A DNA stretch of 64,000 nt from Nocardia cyriacigeorgica GUH-2 (GCF_000284035.1 NC_016887.1:4464001-4528000); one strand, 5' to 3'. Counted from the stretch's first letter, positions 35,401-42,826 are shown. Translations and numbers: made by a program. Notes: generated from the sequence alone by a model not told the origin.

Positions 35401-36743
35401 AGGATCGCCGCGAAATCCGGGATCTGCTCGCAGAAATCGCCCCACCGGTCCAGCAGCAGGAAGATGTCGGCGGCGGGCCCGCCGACCAGCACCGACCGCG
35501 CCGCGCGCAGACTGGCCGGTGAGTCGATGTTGTTGGCGCGGTACATCTTCTTGCGGGACCGGATCTCGGCGACGATGGTTTGCAGCAGCGACAGCACCTC
35601 TTCGGGTTCGTCGTCGCCCGCTACCCCGGCGATATGCGGCAGCGCCCCCATCGAGCCGAGCCGGTTGCTCGATTCCAGGACATAGATCTGCGCTTCATCG
35701 GGTGCGTGGGTGAGCGCCAGCGATCCGGTGAGCGTGCGCAGCAGCGTGCTCTTACCCGCGCCCGCGCGGCCGACCACGAGCAAGTTGCCATCCGGGCCCG
35801 CGAGATCGAGCCAGACCGTCTCCCCCGCCGCGCCGTCGGTCCGGCGCTCCTGCCCGACCGGCACCTTCAATCGCCCGGTGCCCCACCAGGCTTCGGCGCG
35901 CAGCCCGAGCGTGGCGTCCTGTTCGAGCCGTCCGAGCAGCCCACCGAGCTGCACCCGATCGCCCACCTCGACCGCGCCCGGATGCCTGCGCCGCACCTTG
36001 GCGATATACACCTCGTCCTTGAGCAGGCCGTAGTGATTCGGGGTCTGTCTGCTGGTGCGGCTGCGCACTTCGGCGAGGGTGTAGGTCCACAGGTCGTGGG
36101 CACTGATGCGGCCGCTGCCGTTGTCGGCCAGGCCGGTGCCGATGCCCTTGACCATGGCGGCGGTGAAGATCGACAGCGGCGCGGATTGATCGGCGCCGCC
36201 GCGCCCGTCCTCGGCGGTTTCCACCGCGCTGGTGGCGGTGAGCACGCAGATGCCCTCGCCGGCGGCGAGTTCCTGGCCGACGTCGTCGATGGTCGGGGTC
36301 GACTTCATCACATCGGCGCCGAGAAAGGCGCCGCTGTAACAACAGTCGAGCAGGATGACCTTGGCCGCGGCCGCGGAATCCTTGATCAGTTCCCGGATGA
36401 AGGTGGCCGAGATGCCGGTGCTCGACAGCAGTTGCGGATCGGTATTACTGGTGGCCAGGTAGAGATTCTGCCGGGTGCGCAGGCCGTGGCCGGAGAAGTA
36501 GAGCAGCACCACGTCGTCGGGTCCGGCGCCGCGGAACAGCCGTTCGATACTGCGCTCGATTTCGGCCTTGGATTCGTTGATCAGCAGGTCGGTGGGCCGG
36601 AACCCGCCGATTTCCGGGTCGCGCAACAACTCCCGCAGTTGCTCGGCATCGGAGACCGGCGCGTAGAGCCGTGACAGCCCGTCGAAGTGATAGGTGTCGT
36701 TGGCGATGAACAGCGCGATGCGTTGTCCGCCGGGGCTAGTCAT
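32421..36743 (-). CDS. Caspase-type protease fused to four FtsK/EccC-type ATPase domains
   Basis: 1440 residues from ATG 36743, overlapping the upstream gene by 8 bp. Residues 5-250 are a peptidase C14 (caspase/metacaspase) domain: catalytic His86 in YFSGHG and Cys135 in LDCCYSG. Four RecA-like FtsK/SpoIIIE domains follow. Walker A sites are GRAGAGKS (325-332), GAAGSGKS (633-640), GGTRAGKS (943-950) and GEAESGKT (1237-1244). Only the second has a Walker B acid pair of the active type (VIDEF, Asp745-Glu746); the others are DRW, DDW and DDY. Domains 2-4 resemble the three-ATPase core of EccC from type VII secretion, but there is no transmembrane N-terminus and no esx gene nearby. Likely an NTP-regulated protease of a conflict or cell-death type; the target is unknown. 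Confidence 0.9.
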   Translation of the reverse strand: MTSPGGQRIALFIANDTYHFDGLSRLYAPVSDAEQLRELLRDPEIGGFRPTDLLINESKAEIERSIERLFRGAGPDDVVLLYFSGHGLRTRQNLYLATSNTDPQLLSSTGISATFIRELIKDSAAAAKVILLDCCYSGAFLGADVMKSTPTIDDVGQELAAGEGICVLTATSAVETAEDGRGGADQSAPLSIFTAAMVKGIGTGLADNGSGRISAHDLWTYTLAEVRSRTSRQTPNHYGLLKDEVYIAKVRRRHPGAVEVGDRVQLGGLLGRLEQDATLGLRAEAWWGTGRLKVPVGQERRTDGAAGETVWLDLAGPDGNLLVVGRAGAGKSTLLRTLTGSLALTHAPDEAQIYVLESSNRLGSMGALPHIAGVAGDDEPEEVLSLLQTIVAEIRSRKKMYRANNIDSPASLRAARSVLVGGPAADIFLLLDRWGDFCEQIPDFAAILRQVASAGPEYGVHVVATVRDWSEAPDWLADLLPSHIELRLHRPHESRIHAERAARLPDGPGWALYRGRPFRIAMPDLRELPPDKMVLPDLADGAAELVSRVAAAWPARPADGETRRPSFDGNVDFADLFGIGADDRLDLEVAWQHRSKHERLRIPIGVTHLGETVELDLKQVGESGMGQYGLVVGAAGSGKSMLLKDIVLGLAVTHPPEAVNFLLVDFRGSETFDGLGPLPHVSAVVNALAAELPLVDRLMATLAGEIERRRQMLRRHNFADIAAYESARRRGRDLAPLPALVLVIDEFTELLAQKPDFGDTLVAIARRGRALGLHLLLSSARLEGYRLGPFEAYLSFRIGLRMFSAAESRMVLGVPDAYELPSTPGFAYLKADAAAPIRFKTAYLARPERRHDQEPETRGVQRTLLDSLVAQVRAAGEPARRIWLPPLAEPATVQELLSDHRWAPGGFGRLELPVGVVDDPFEQAQRALVLSLGGEGGNVAVVGGTRAGKSTALATIVLSAAATHTPEQVQFYVLDTGGTLGDLEQIPHVGAVVGRHEPDRIRRTVAEVMAVLTARRYRFAELGIGSMAEFRRRRDMASDPVRAEDFGDVFLVVDDWGYARRHDEGLEQQLIDLTADGLGYGVHVIISAVRWAHLRPPFRERFGTKLELRLDDPSESEFNKNDAARVPSIPGRGVIRAGAAIKAMMIAVPRLAAPAQLGGSGGDLLSSARMLAQRYPGRRAPEVRALPMRVARENVLAIAEAEGIEQSARQVVVGLRASDLSPLVLDFAKQPHLMVFGEAESGKTTLLGNILDGIGRSATEDEAAIVIIDPARRLLDLSAGLPQVARYAPSPQAITEAVDSVVQFIDNRSAGPEISPQQLRERSWWQGPELFVIVDDYERVCAAATGNPLAPLAEYLAHGHDIGLHVIIARAGAGATLALHDPVLGRLRDLGVDGVVLSGSPEEGTLLANIRPTPQPPGRGTYVTRSRPPELVQISYLPQL

Positions 36744-37092
36744 TGCCGAGCAGGTCCAGCAGCCGATCGATCTGGTCGGCCGAAGCGCCGGTGAGGGTGA
36801 GCTCGTCGTCACCCTTCTTGATGGTGATCGAGCGCGCACCGGCCCGGTCGATGAACTTGGCGACGATATCGCGCACCAGCAGGGCGGCGGTGGCGAGCGC
36901 CCCGCCGGAGACGGCGAGCTGGCCGATCTGTTCGACCACACCGGATTTCGCGCCCTCGGGAGCTGACGCGGCCACCGCGCGCACCCGCACACCGCGAATC
37001 TCCTCGAGGTCGGCCCGCAGCTCACCGGTGACCTGATCGAGCCAATCCGGCCCACGGCGCCCGCCATCGATCACGAATACGACATCACCCAT
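36736..37092 (-). CDS. Small EACC1-like protein coupled to the caspase-FtsK gene
   Basis: 118 residues from ATG 37092, with GAGGGG eight bases upstream. An N-terminal part ends in GVRVRAVAAS. It is followed by a small-residue helix (SGGALATAALLVRDIVAKFI, about 62-81) and two strands (SITIKKGDDELTLTG), ending in a leucine-rich helix. This pattern agrees with the effector-associated constant component EACC1 described for bacterial NTP-dependent conflict systems that pair it with caspase or trypsin-like proteases. The stop lies 8 bp inside the caspase-FtsK gene, so the two are coupled. It may be an adaptor or inhibitor of the protease. The family call is from memory of the pattern. Confidence 0.75.
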   Translation of the reverse strand: MGDVVFVIDGGRRGPDWLDQVTGELRADLEEIRGVRVRAVAASAPEGAKSGVVEQIGQLAVSGGALATAALLVRDIVAKFIDRAGARSITIKKGDDELTLTGASADQIDRLLDLLGND

Positions 37093-37161
37093 GGCCGCCA
37101 CCCCTCGTGGTCACACACTCCCGATGCCACCACAATAGCCCCGGCCACCGACACCCCGCCC

Positions 37162-37207
37162 AAAAGAAGTGGCGCGGACCGGCATTCACCGGCCCACGCC
37201 AACTTCT
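37162..37207 (-). terminator. Intrinsic terminator after nrdE
   Basis: Long hairpin with outer arms AGAAGT (37165-37170) and ACTTCT (37202-37207), continuing through GGCG and CCGG pairs with one bulge and two mismatches around a short loop. On the minus strand it is followed by TTTT (37165-37162). It is 16 bp after the nrdE stop and insulates the EACC1-caspase pair. Confidence 0.75.
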
Positions 37208-37223
37208 CGGTGCGCGAAAGTGC

Positions 37224-39413
37224 CTACAACATGCAGCTGACGCAACCCTCCACCTCGGTGCCTTCCAGCGCCATCTGCCGCAGGCGGATGTAGTACAGAG
37301 TCTTGATGCCCTTGCGCCAGGCGTAGATCTGGGCGCGGTTGAGATCACGCGTCGTGGCGGTGTCCTTGAAGAACAGCGTCAGCGACAGGCCCTGGTCCAC
37401 GTGCTGGGTGGCCGCGGCGTAGGTGTCGATGATCTTCTCGTAGCCGATTTCGTAGGCGTCCTCGTAGTACTCGAGGTTGTCGTTGGTCATGTAGGGCGCC
37501 GGGTAATAGACGCGCCCGATCTTGCCTTCCTTGCGGATCTCGATCTTCGACGCCACCGGGTGGATCGAGCTGGTGGAGTGGTTGATGTAGGAGATCGAGC
37601 CGGTGGGCGGCACGGCCTGCAGGTTCTGGTTGTAGATGCCGTGCTCCATGACCGAGGCCTTCAGCTCACGCCAGTCGTCCTGGGTGGGGATGTGCACGCC
37701 GGCGTCGGCGAACAGCTGACGCACCCGATCGGTCTTGGGCTCCCACACCTGGTCGGTGTACTTGTCGAAGTACTCGCCGCTGGCGTACTTCGATTCCGGG
37801 AAGCCGCCGAAGTAGCTGCCGCGCTCGATGGCGATCCGGTTCGACGCCCGGATCGCGTGGTAGACCACGGTGTAGAAGTAGATGTTGGTGAAGTCGATGC
37901 CTTCTTCGGACCCGTAGTGGATGCGCTCGCGCGCCAGGAAACCGTGCAGGTTCATCTGCCCGAGACCGATCGCGTGCGACTGGTTGTTGCCCTGCTCGAT
38001 GGAGGGCACCGAGTAGATGTGGGTCTGGTCCGACACCGCCGTCAACGCGCGGATCGCGGTCTCGATGGTCTTGGCGAAGTCCGGCGAGTCCATCGTCTTG
38101 GCGATATTGAGCGAGCCGAGGTTGCAGGAGATGTCCTTGCCGACCTTCGAGTAGGACAGATCGTCGTTGAACTCCGACGGGGTGGAGACCTGCAGGATCT
38201 CCGAGCACAGGTTGGAGTGGGTGATCTTGCCGGCGATCGGGTTGGCCCGGTTCACCGTGTCCTCGAACATGATGTACGGGTAGCCGGATTCGAACTGCAG
38301 CTCGGCGATGGTCTGGAAGAACTCGCGCGCCTTGATCTTCGACTTGCGGATGCGCTTGTCGTCGACCATCTCGTAGTACTTCTCGGTGACGTCGATATCG
38401 GCGAACGGCTTGCCGTAGATGCGCTCCACGTCGTATGGCGAGAACAGGTACATGTCCTCGTTCTTCTTCGCCAGTTCGAAGGTGATGTCGGGGATCACCA
38501 CACCGAGCGAGAGGGTCTTGATGCGGATCTTCTCGTCCGCGTTCTCCCGCTTGGTGTCGAGGAAGCGGTAGATGTCGGGGTGGTGCGCGTGCAGGTACAC
38601 CGCGCCCGCGCCCTGCCGCGCGCCGAGCTGGTTGGCGTAGGAGAAGGAGTCCTCGAGCAGCTTCATGATCGGGATGACGCCGGAGGACTGGTTCTCGATC
38701 TTCTTGATCGGCGCGCCGTGCTCACGGATATTGCTGAGCAGCAACGCCACACCGCCGCCGCGCTTGGACAGCTGCAGGGCGGAGTTGATGGAGCGCCCGA
38801 TGGACTCCATGTTGTCCTCGATGCGCAGCAGGAAGCACGAGACCGGCTCGCCGCGCTGCTTCTTGCCCGAGTTGAGGAAGGTGGGGGTGGCCGGCTGGAA
38901 GCGGCCGTCGATGATCTCCTCGACCAGTTCGCGGGCCAGCTGCTCGTCGCCGTCGGCCAGGGTCAGCGCGACCATGCATACGCGGTCCTCGAAACGCTCC
39001 AGGTAGCGCTTACCGTCGAAGGTCTTGAGCGTGTAGGAGGTGTAGTACTTGAACGCGCCGAGGAAGGTCGGGAACCGGAACTTCTTGGCGTAGGCCTGCT
39101 GGAACAGTCTCTTGATGAACTCGCGGCTGTACTTGTCCAGTACCTCGCGCTCGTAGTAGTTCTCCTCGATCAGATAGTCCAGCTTCTCGTCCAGGTTGTG
39201 GAAGAAGACGGTGTTCTGATTGACGTGCTGGAGGAAGTACTGGTGAGCCGCCTCGCGGTCCTTGTCGAACTGGATCTCGCCGTTCGGGCCGTACAGGTTC
39301 AGCATCGCGTTGAGGGCGTGGTAGTCGAGAACCTCGCCGCCCTCCGCGCCCCGGATCGGGGCCTGCTCTAGGCGGGCCGTCTTACCGGTCGGTGCTGTCG
39401 TTGTTGCTGCCAA
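37224..39413 (-). CDS. nrdE: Class Ib ribonucleotide reductase large subunit
   Basis: 729 residues from TTG 39413, overlapping the end of nrdI by 46 bp. No ATG or GTG fits better, and the length before the conserved DYHALNAMLNLYG is similar to mycobacterial NrdE. NrdE reduces ribonucleoside diphosphates to deoxy forms. Seen are the SNLCSEILQ active-site cysteine, the THSNLCSE and NLGSLNIA substrate-binding segments, the PPTGSISYI loop, and the C-terminal redox pair GCVSCML reduced by NrdH. It lacks an N-terminal ATP-cone, as usual for class Ib. It is the last gene of nrdHIE, with a T-tract terminator after it. Confidence 0.96.
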   Translation of the reverse strand: MAATTTAPTGKTARLEQAPIRGAEGGEVLDYHALNAMLNLYGPNGEIQFDKDREAAHQYFLQHVNQNTVFFHNLDEKLDYLIEENYYEREVLDKYSREFIKRLFQQAYAKKFRFPTFLGAFKYYTSYTLKTFDGKRYLERFEDRVCMVALTLADGDEQLARELVEEIIDGRFQPATPTFLNSGKKQRGEPVSCFLLRIEDNMESIGRSINSALQLSKRGGGVALLLSNIREHGAPIKKIENQSSGVIPIMKLLEDSFSYANQLGARQGAGAVYLHAHHPDIYRFLDTKRENADEKIRIKTLSLGVVIPDITFELAKKNEDMYLFSPYDVERIYGKPFADIDVTEKYYEMVDDKRIRKSKIKAREFFQTIAELQFESGYPYIMFEDTVNRANPIAGKITHSNLCSEILQVSTPSEFNDDLSYSKVGKDISCNLGSLNIAKTMDSPDFAKTIETAIRALTAVSDQTHIYSVPSIEQGNNQSHAIGLGQMNLHGFLARERIHYGSEEGIDFTNIYFYTVVYHAIRASNRIAIERGSYFGGFPESKYASGEYFDKYTDQVWEPKTDRVRQLFADAGVHIPTQDDWRELKASVMEHGIYNQNLQAVPPTGSISYINHSTSSIHPVASKIEIRKEGKIGRVYYPAPYMTNDNLEYYEDAYEIGYEKIIDTYAAATQHVDQGLSLTLFFKDTATTRDLNRAQIYAWRKGIKTLYYIRLRQMALEGTEVEGCVSCML

Positions 39414-39844
39414 AACAATCCCAATCCCTCTCGGACGCGCTCGACGTCCTCCGCGGTTCCCATGAGTTCGAAGCGATACAGGTACGGCACCCCGCATTTG
39501 CGCGAGATCACCTCGCCCGCATAGCAGAAGGTCTCGCCGAAGTTCGTGTTGCCGGCCGCGATGACCCCGCGCAGCAGGGCACGGTTGTGCGGATCGTTGA
39601 GGAACTTGGCGACCTGCCGCGGTACGAAGTCCTTATCGGACCGGTTCCCCCCGAGAACGTGCCGACCGCCCCCGTAGGTGGGGACGATCAGCACGTAGGG
39701 TTCGTCGACGCGCAGCGAATCGGCGGTGTGCAGTGGTATGCGAGTCGCCGGGAGACCCAGCTTCTCGACGAAACGATGTGTGTTCTCCGACGCGCTGGAG
39801 AAGTAGACCAGCGCGTTGCCCGAGGAGTCGGACGACTCGGCCAT
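39368..39844 (-). CDS. nrdI: NrdI flavodoxin-like protein
   Basis: 158 residues from ATG 39844 with GGGAGG upstream. NrdI is a flavodoxin-like protein that supplies the oxidant for building the Mn(III)2-tyrosyl radical cofactor of NrdF. FMN-binding loops are seen in FSSASENTHRFVEKL and in VPTYGGG, with the NFGETFCYAG loop near the flavin. The C-terminal tail is Gln/Arg-rich and overlaps the start of nrdE. Its presence implies a manganese-capable enzyme. Confidence 0.95.
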   Translation of the reverse strand: MAESSDSSGNALVYFSSASENTHRFVEKLGLPATRIPLHTADSLRVDEPYVLIVPTYGGGRHVLGGNRSDKDFVPRQVAKFLNDPHNRALLRGVIAAGNTNFGETFCYAGEVISRKCGVPYLYRFELMGTAEDVERVREGLGLFWQQQRQHRPVRRPA

Positions 39845-39884
39845 GGCCACCTCCCTCTCACATCGGAAGGACGGATGCGTCGGA

Positions 39885-40115
39885 TCAGGCCGCGACGGCC
39901 AGCGACTTGATGCGGTCGGGCCGGAAACCGGACCAGTGCTCCTCGCCCGCGACGACCACGGGGGCCTGCAGGTAGCCCAGCGCCATGACGTAGTCACGCG
40001 CCTCGGCGTTCTCGGAGATGTCGATGACTTCGTAGTCCACCCCGGCCTTGTCGAGGGCCTTGTAGGTGGCATTGCACTGGACGCAAGCGGGCTTGGTGTA
40101 CACGGTGATGGTCAT
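39885..40115 (-). CDS. nrdH: NrdH glutaredoxin-like electron donor
   Basis: 76 residues. The redox motif CVQC is at residues 11-14, with the NrdH-type C-terminal segment HWSGFRPDRIKSL that fits thioredoxin reductase rather than glutathione. It reduces the C-terminal cysteines of NrdE. First gene of the nrdHIE operon; nrdI follows after 40 bp. Two NrdR-like boxes lie about 180-225 bp upstream, leaving a long 5' leader. Confidence 0.96.
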   Translation of the reverse strand: MTITVYTKPACVQCNATYKALDKAGVDYEVIDISENAEARDYVMALGYLQAPVVVAGEEHWSGFRPDRIKSLAVAA

Positions 40116-40293
40116 TGATGATGTCCCTCTCTCCTATGCCTGATCCACAGCCGGTGATCCGTATGCAGTGCCTGTGACAGCAAGATCCTTCGTTGCTGCG
40201 CAAACTCCTGGATCTGGCCCGAAATCCCCTGCTCGGGCCGGTCCTCACTGGGTCGGGCTAGGTACTCTCGCTTGCCCCGCTCCAGTACCGAAG

Positions 40294-40341
40294 ACACTAC
40301 ACCTAGTGGCCGACACTTTGGAACAACACGACATGTTGCGA
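40294..40341 (-). promoter_or_regulatory. Tandem NrdR-like boxes ahead of nrdHIE
   Basis: Box 1 at 40294-40309 reads ACACTACACCTAGTGG, with CACTA/TAGTG arms. Box 2 at 40326-40341 begins ACACGACA and keeps TTG in the right half. Starts are 32 bp apart, the same spacing as at nrdF. Possible -35/-10 hexamers on the minus strand overlap the boxes (TTCCAA and TAGTGT, 18 bp apart). Repression by NrdR is inferred. Confidence 0.68.
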
Positions 40342-40551
40342 GTCACAAGAATGAAATTTCGTCGCCGTAAGTCCCTGGACAGTCGATTCGCAAGCCGACA
40401 CGACCGTGGCGCAGATCACAATTCGGCACTCCGGCGTTTCCCCAGCAAACACTCCCATCACGCCGGTCACAAGCGTCTCGGACGCCTCCTGCGCCTATCT
40501 CGCCCCATCGTCACCACCGGGCGAATGAGGACTCCCGGGCCGGAAAACGGC

Positions 40552-40589
40552 GGTGCCGCCCGCATCCGGTGAGGGATGCGGACGGCACC
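40552..40589 (-). terminator. Terminator of the FMN reductase gene
   Basis: Arms GGTGCCG-C-CCGCATCC (40552-40567) and GGATGCGG-A-CGGCACC (40574-40589): 15 paired bases with one C/A mismatch. A TTTT run follows within six bases on the minus strand. It is 16 bp after the stop of the gene at 40606. Confidence 0.8.
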
Positions 40590-40605
40590 GTCGGCGGTCG
40601 AGCGA

Positions 40606-41175
40606 TCAGGCCGATACGAGCTCATCTCGCGCCGCGCCGACCAGCTCGGTGATGGTGGCCGACAGTTCGGTCAGCGCCTCGGCGTCCTCGCGCGGATGCG
40701 CCGAACCGAACCGCTCGCCGATGGTGGCGAAGTGCAGATGCGCCGTCTCCACGACGCGCCCGCCCGCGATCCCGACCGACTTGACCGTGTCGCCGTGCGC
40801 CCAGCGCGCCGCGTTGGGACTGATGGAGGCGCTCACCACGGCGACCGGCTTGTCCTTGATGGCGCCGGCGCCGTAGGGCCGCGACAGCCAGTCGATCGCG
40901 TTCTTCAGCACGGCGGACAGGGTGCCGTTGTACTCCGGGGTCACCAGCAGCAGGCCGTCGGCCTCGGCCGCGGCGGCGCGCAGGGCCTGCGCGGCGGCAG
41001 GCACCGAACCCTCGACGTCGAGGTCCTCGTTGTAGAAGGGGATCTCGGCGAGGCCCTGGTGGATCGCGATCTCGACGCCGTCGGGTGCGATCTGCACCGC
41101 GGCCTCGGCGAGCTGGCGGTTGATCGAGCCGGCGCGGAGGCTGCCGACGAGGGTGAGGATGCGGGTCTGGCTCAT
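40606..41175 (-). CDS. NADPH-dependent FMN reductase family protein (Rv3054c-like)
   Basis: 189 residues from ATG 41175 with AGGAG upstream. Flavodoxin-like fold of the FMN_red family: LVGSLRAGSINRQLAEAA is the phosphate-binding loop for FMN, and TPEYNGTLSAVLKNAIDWLSRP is the family's central signature. These enzymes reduce flavin, quinones or chromate with NADPH. It is divergent from the TetR gene across a 91-bp gap with a palindrome, so it is probably the target of that regulator. The same gene pair occurs as Rv3054c-Rv3055. Confidence 0.9.
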   Translation of the reverse strand: MSQTRILTLVGSLRAGSINRQLAEAAVQIAPDGVEIAIHQGLAEIPFYNEDLDVEGSVPAAAQALRAAAAEADGLLLVTPEYNGTLSAVLKNAIDWLSRPYGAGAIKDKPVAVVSASISPNAARWAHGDTVKSVGIAGGRVVETAHLHFATIGERFGSAHPREDAEALTELSATITELVGAARDELVSA

Positions 41176-41230
41176 GGCTTTCTCCTGGTCTACTGGTAGC
41201 GACTGCCGATGTAAGCTATGGGTTGATAAC

Positions 41231-41244
41231 CGGACCACGGTCCG
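41231..41244. promoter_or_regulatory. Candidate TetR operator
   Basis: CGGACCACGGTCCG: 6-bp arms CGGACC and GGTCCG separated by AC, in the centre of the 91-bp gap between the divergent FMN reductase and TetR genes. Placement and symmetry suggest the site used by the TetR protein to control both. Confidence 0.55.
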
Positions 41245-41266
41245 AATAATTCCTACCGGAGTAGGC

Positions 41267-41995
41267 GTGCCACCAGTGAGCTACAACACCTCTGTGCCCG
41301 AACCCCTCACACCCGGTACTCCCCTGCCCGCCGACCGCCCCGGCGTCCCGGCCCGCGCCGGCGAGGCCCGGCCGCTGCTCAGCATCGGCGCGCCGTTACC
41401 CGGCACCGCCGAACCCACCGAGCGCGCCGACGCCGCCCGCAACCGTCAGCTGCTGCTCGACGCGGCCCAGCAGCTGGTGCGTGAACACGGCGTGGACGGG
41501 CTCACCATGGACGCGGTGGCCAAGCGCGCCGGTGTCGGCAAGGGGACCGTGTTCCGCCGCTTCGGCAACCGGACCGGACTGATGCTGGCCCTGCTCGACC
41601 ACTCCGAACGCAAATTCCAGGAGGCGTTCATGTTCGGGCCGCCGCCGCTGGGCCCGGGCGCTTCGGCCGTCGAGCGGCTGGTGGAGTTCGGGCGGGCGCG
41701 GCTGCTCGATATCGAGGTCGAGGGCGAACTGCACCGGGCCGCGGAGATGGGCCCGCCCGGCGCACGCTACAGCGGACTGCCCTACAACCTGCTCAAAACC
41801 CATGTCGCGATGCTGCTGCGGGAAGCCGCCACCCCCGGCGACATCCCGCTGCTGGCCGATTCGCTGCTCGCCGCGTTGAGCGCGGCGCTGGTGCTGCACC
41901 AGATCCGGGCCCAGGGCTACACCAGGGACCAAATCGGCGATCACTGGGAAGGTCTCGTTCGGCGTGTGGCAGGGCCGGTGCCGCCAGTAGAGTGA
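41267..41995 (+). CDS. TetR-family transcriptional regulator (Rv3055-like)
   Basis: 242 residues from GTG 41267, with GGAG at 41258-41261; the open frame before it overlaps the divergent gene. A Pro/Ala-rich extension of about 50 residues precedes the DNA-binding domain. The helix-turn-helix is at about 80-100 (LTMDAVAKRAGVGKGTVFRRF), a textbook TetR pattern. The C-terminal domain is helical, ligand unknown. It probably represses the FMN reductase and itself through the nearby palindrome. Confidence 0.92.
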   Translation: MPPVSYNTSVPEPLTPGTPLPADRPGVPARAGEARPLLSIGAPLPGTAEPTERADAARNRQLLLDAAQQLVREHGVDGLTMDAVAKRAGVGKGTVFRRFGNRTGLMLALLDHSERKFQEAFMFGPPPLGPGASAVERLVEFGRARLLDIEVEGELHRAAEMGPPGARYSGLPYNLLKTHVAMLLREAATPGDIPLLADSLLAALSAALVLHQIRAQGYTRDQIGDHWEGLVRRVAGPVPPVE

Positions 41996-42001
41996 GCGGC
42001 T

Positions 42002-42826
42002 ATGGGGAACCTGCGTGCACAGATCATCGCCGAGCTCGGCGTCCAGCCGTCCATCGAGCCGAAGACCGAGGTCCGGCGCCGGATCGAATTCCTCAAGGAT
42101 TACCTGCGCGCCACACCGGCCACCGGGTACGTCCTCGGCATCAGCGGTGGCCAGGACAGCGCCCTGGCCGGGCGGCTGTGCCAGCTGGCCACCGAGGAAC
42201 TGCTGGCCGAGGGCGTCGAGGCCACCTTCATCGCGGTGCGCCTGCCCTACGGCGTGCAGTCCGATGAGGCCGACGCGCGGATCGCGATGAACTTCGTCGC
42301 GCCGCAGCGCTCGGTGGTGGTCAATGTCCGCCCCGGCGCCAATGCCGTTGCCGCCGAGGTCGCCTCGGGACTGCAGGTGCCCAAGCTGCGCGATTTCGTG
42401 CGCGGCAATATCAAGGCCAGGGAGCGGATGGTGATCCAGTACGCCATCGCCGGACAGGAGAACCTACTGGTGGTCGGCACCGATCACGCGGCCGAAGCGG
42501 TCACCGGGTTCTTCACCAAGTTCGGTGACGGCGGCGTCGACCTGACCCCGCTCACCGGCCTGACCAAGCGCCAGGGCGCGGCGCTGTTGCAGGAACTCGG
42601 CGCCCCGGCCTCGATCTGGTCCAAGGTGCCGACCGCCGACCTGGAAGACGATCGCCCCGCCCTGCCCGACGAGGAAGCACTCGGCCTGCGCTACAGCGAG
42701 ATCGACGACTACCTCGAGGGCAAAGAGGTCAGCGCGGAGGTGGCCGCGCGGGTGGAAGACATCTACCTGAAGACGCGGCACAAGCGCACGGTTCCGGTCA
42801 CCCCGCTCGACGACTGGTGGCGCTGA
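42002..42826 (+). CDS. nadE: Ammonia-dependent NAD+ synthetase
   Basis: 274 residues from ATG 42002, six bases after the TetR stop. The ATP pyrophosphatase P-loop SGGQDS is at 48-53. Other family signatures are GTDHAAEAVTGFFTKFGDGG and KVPTADLEDDRPALPDEEALG. It converts nicotinate adenine dinucleotide to NAD+ with ATP and ammonia. There is no N-terminal glutaminase domain, unlike the glutamine-dependent NadE of M. tuberculosis, so this is the short E. coli/Bacillus type. Confidence 0.95.
   Translation: MGNLRAQIIAELGVQPSIEPKTEVRRRIEFLKDYLRATPATGYVLGISGGQDSALAGRLCQLATEELLAEGVEATFIAVRLPYGVQSDEADARIAMNFVAPQRSVVVNVRPGANAVAAEVASGLQVPKLRDFVRGNIKARERMVIQYAIAGQENLLVVGTDHAAEAVTGFFTKFGDGGVDLTPLTGLTKRQGAALLQELGAPASIWSKVPTADLEDDRPALPDEEALGLRYSEIDDYLEGKEVSAEVAARVEDIYLKTRHKRTVPVTPLDDWWR

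Larger units (their letters stand above)
40116..40605. other. Intergenic region nrdH / FMN reductase
   Basis: 490 bp without a gene. It contains the nrdHIE promoter region with two NrdR-like boxes (40294-40341), an AT-richer stretch at about 40320-40450, and a strong terminator hairpin (40552-40589). The distance from the boxes to the nrdH start is about 180 bp, so the nrdHIE mRNA has a long leader or a second promoter. Confidence 0.6.

Noticed and set aside
32421..36743. Type VII secretion (ESX) locus
   Set aside because: The EccC-like domains suggested it, but there are no transmembrane helices, no WXG100/esx, eccB, eccD or mycosin genes, and the N-terminus is a caspase domain.
36744..37067. 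Upstream extension of the caspase-FtsK open frame
   Set aside because: It overlaps the EACC1-like gene in another frame and is Ser/Pro/Arg-rich. The domain begins at ATG 36743.
37107..39371. A 754-codon plus-strand open frame over nrdE
   Set aside because: Antisense shadow of nrdE with biased Val/Leu/Asp/Gly composition and no family match.
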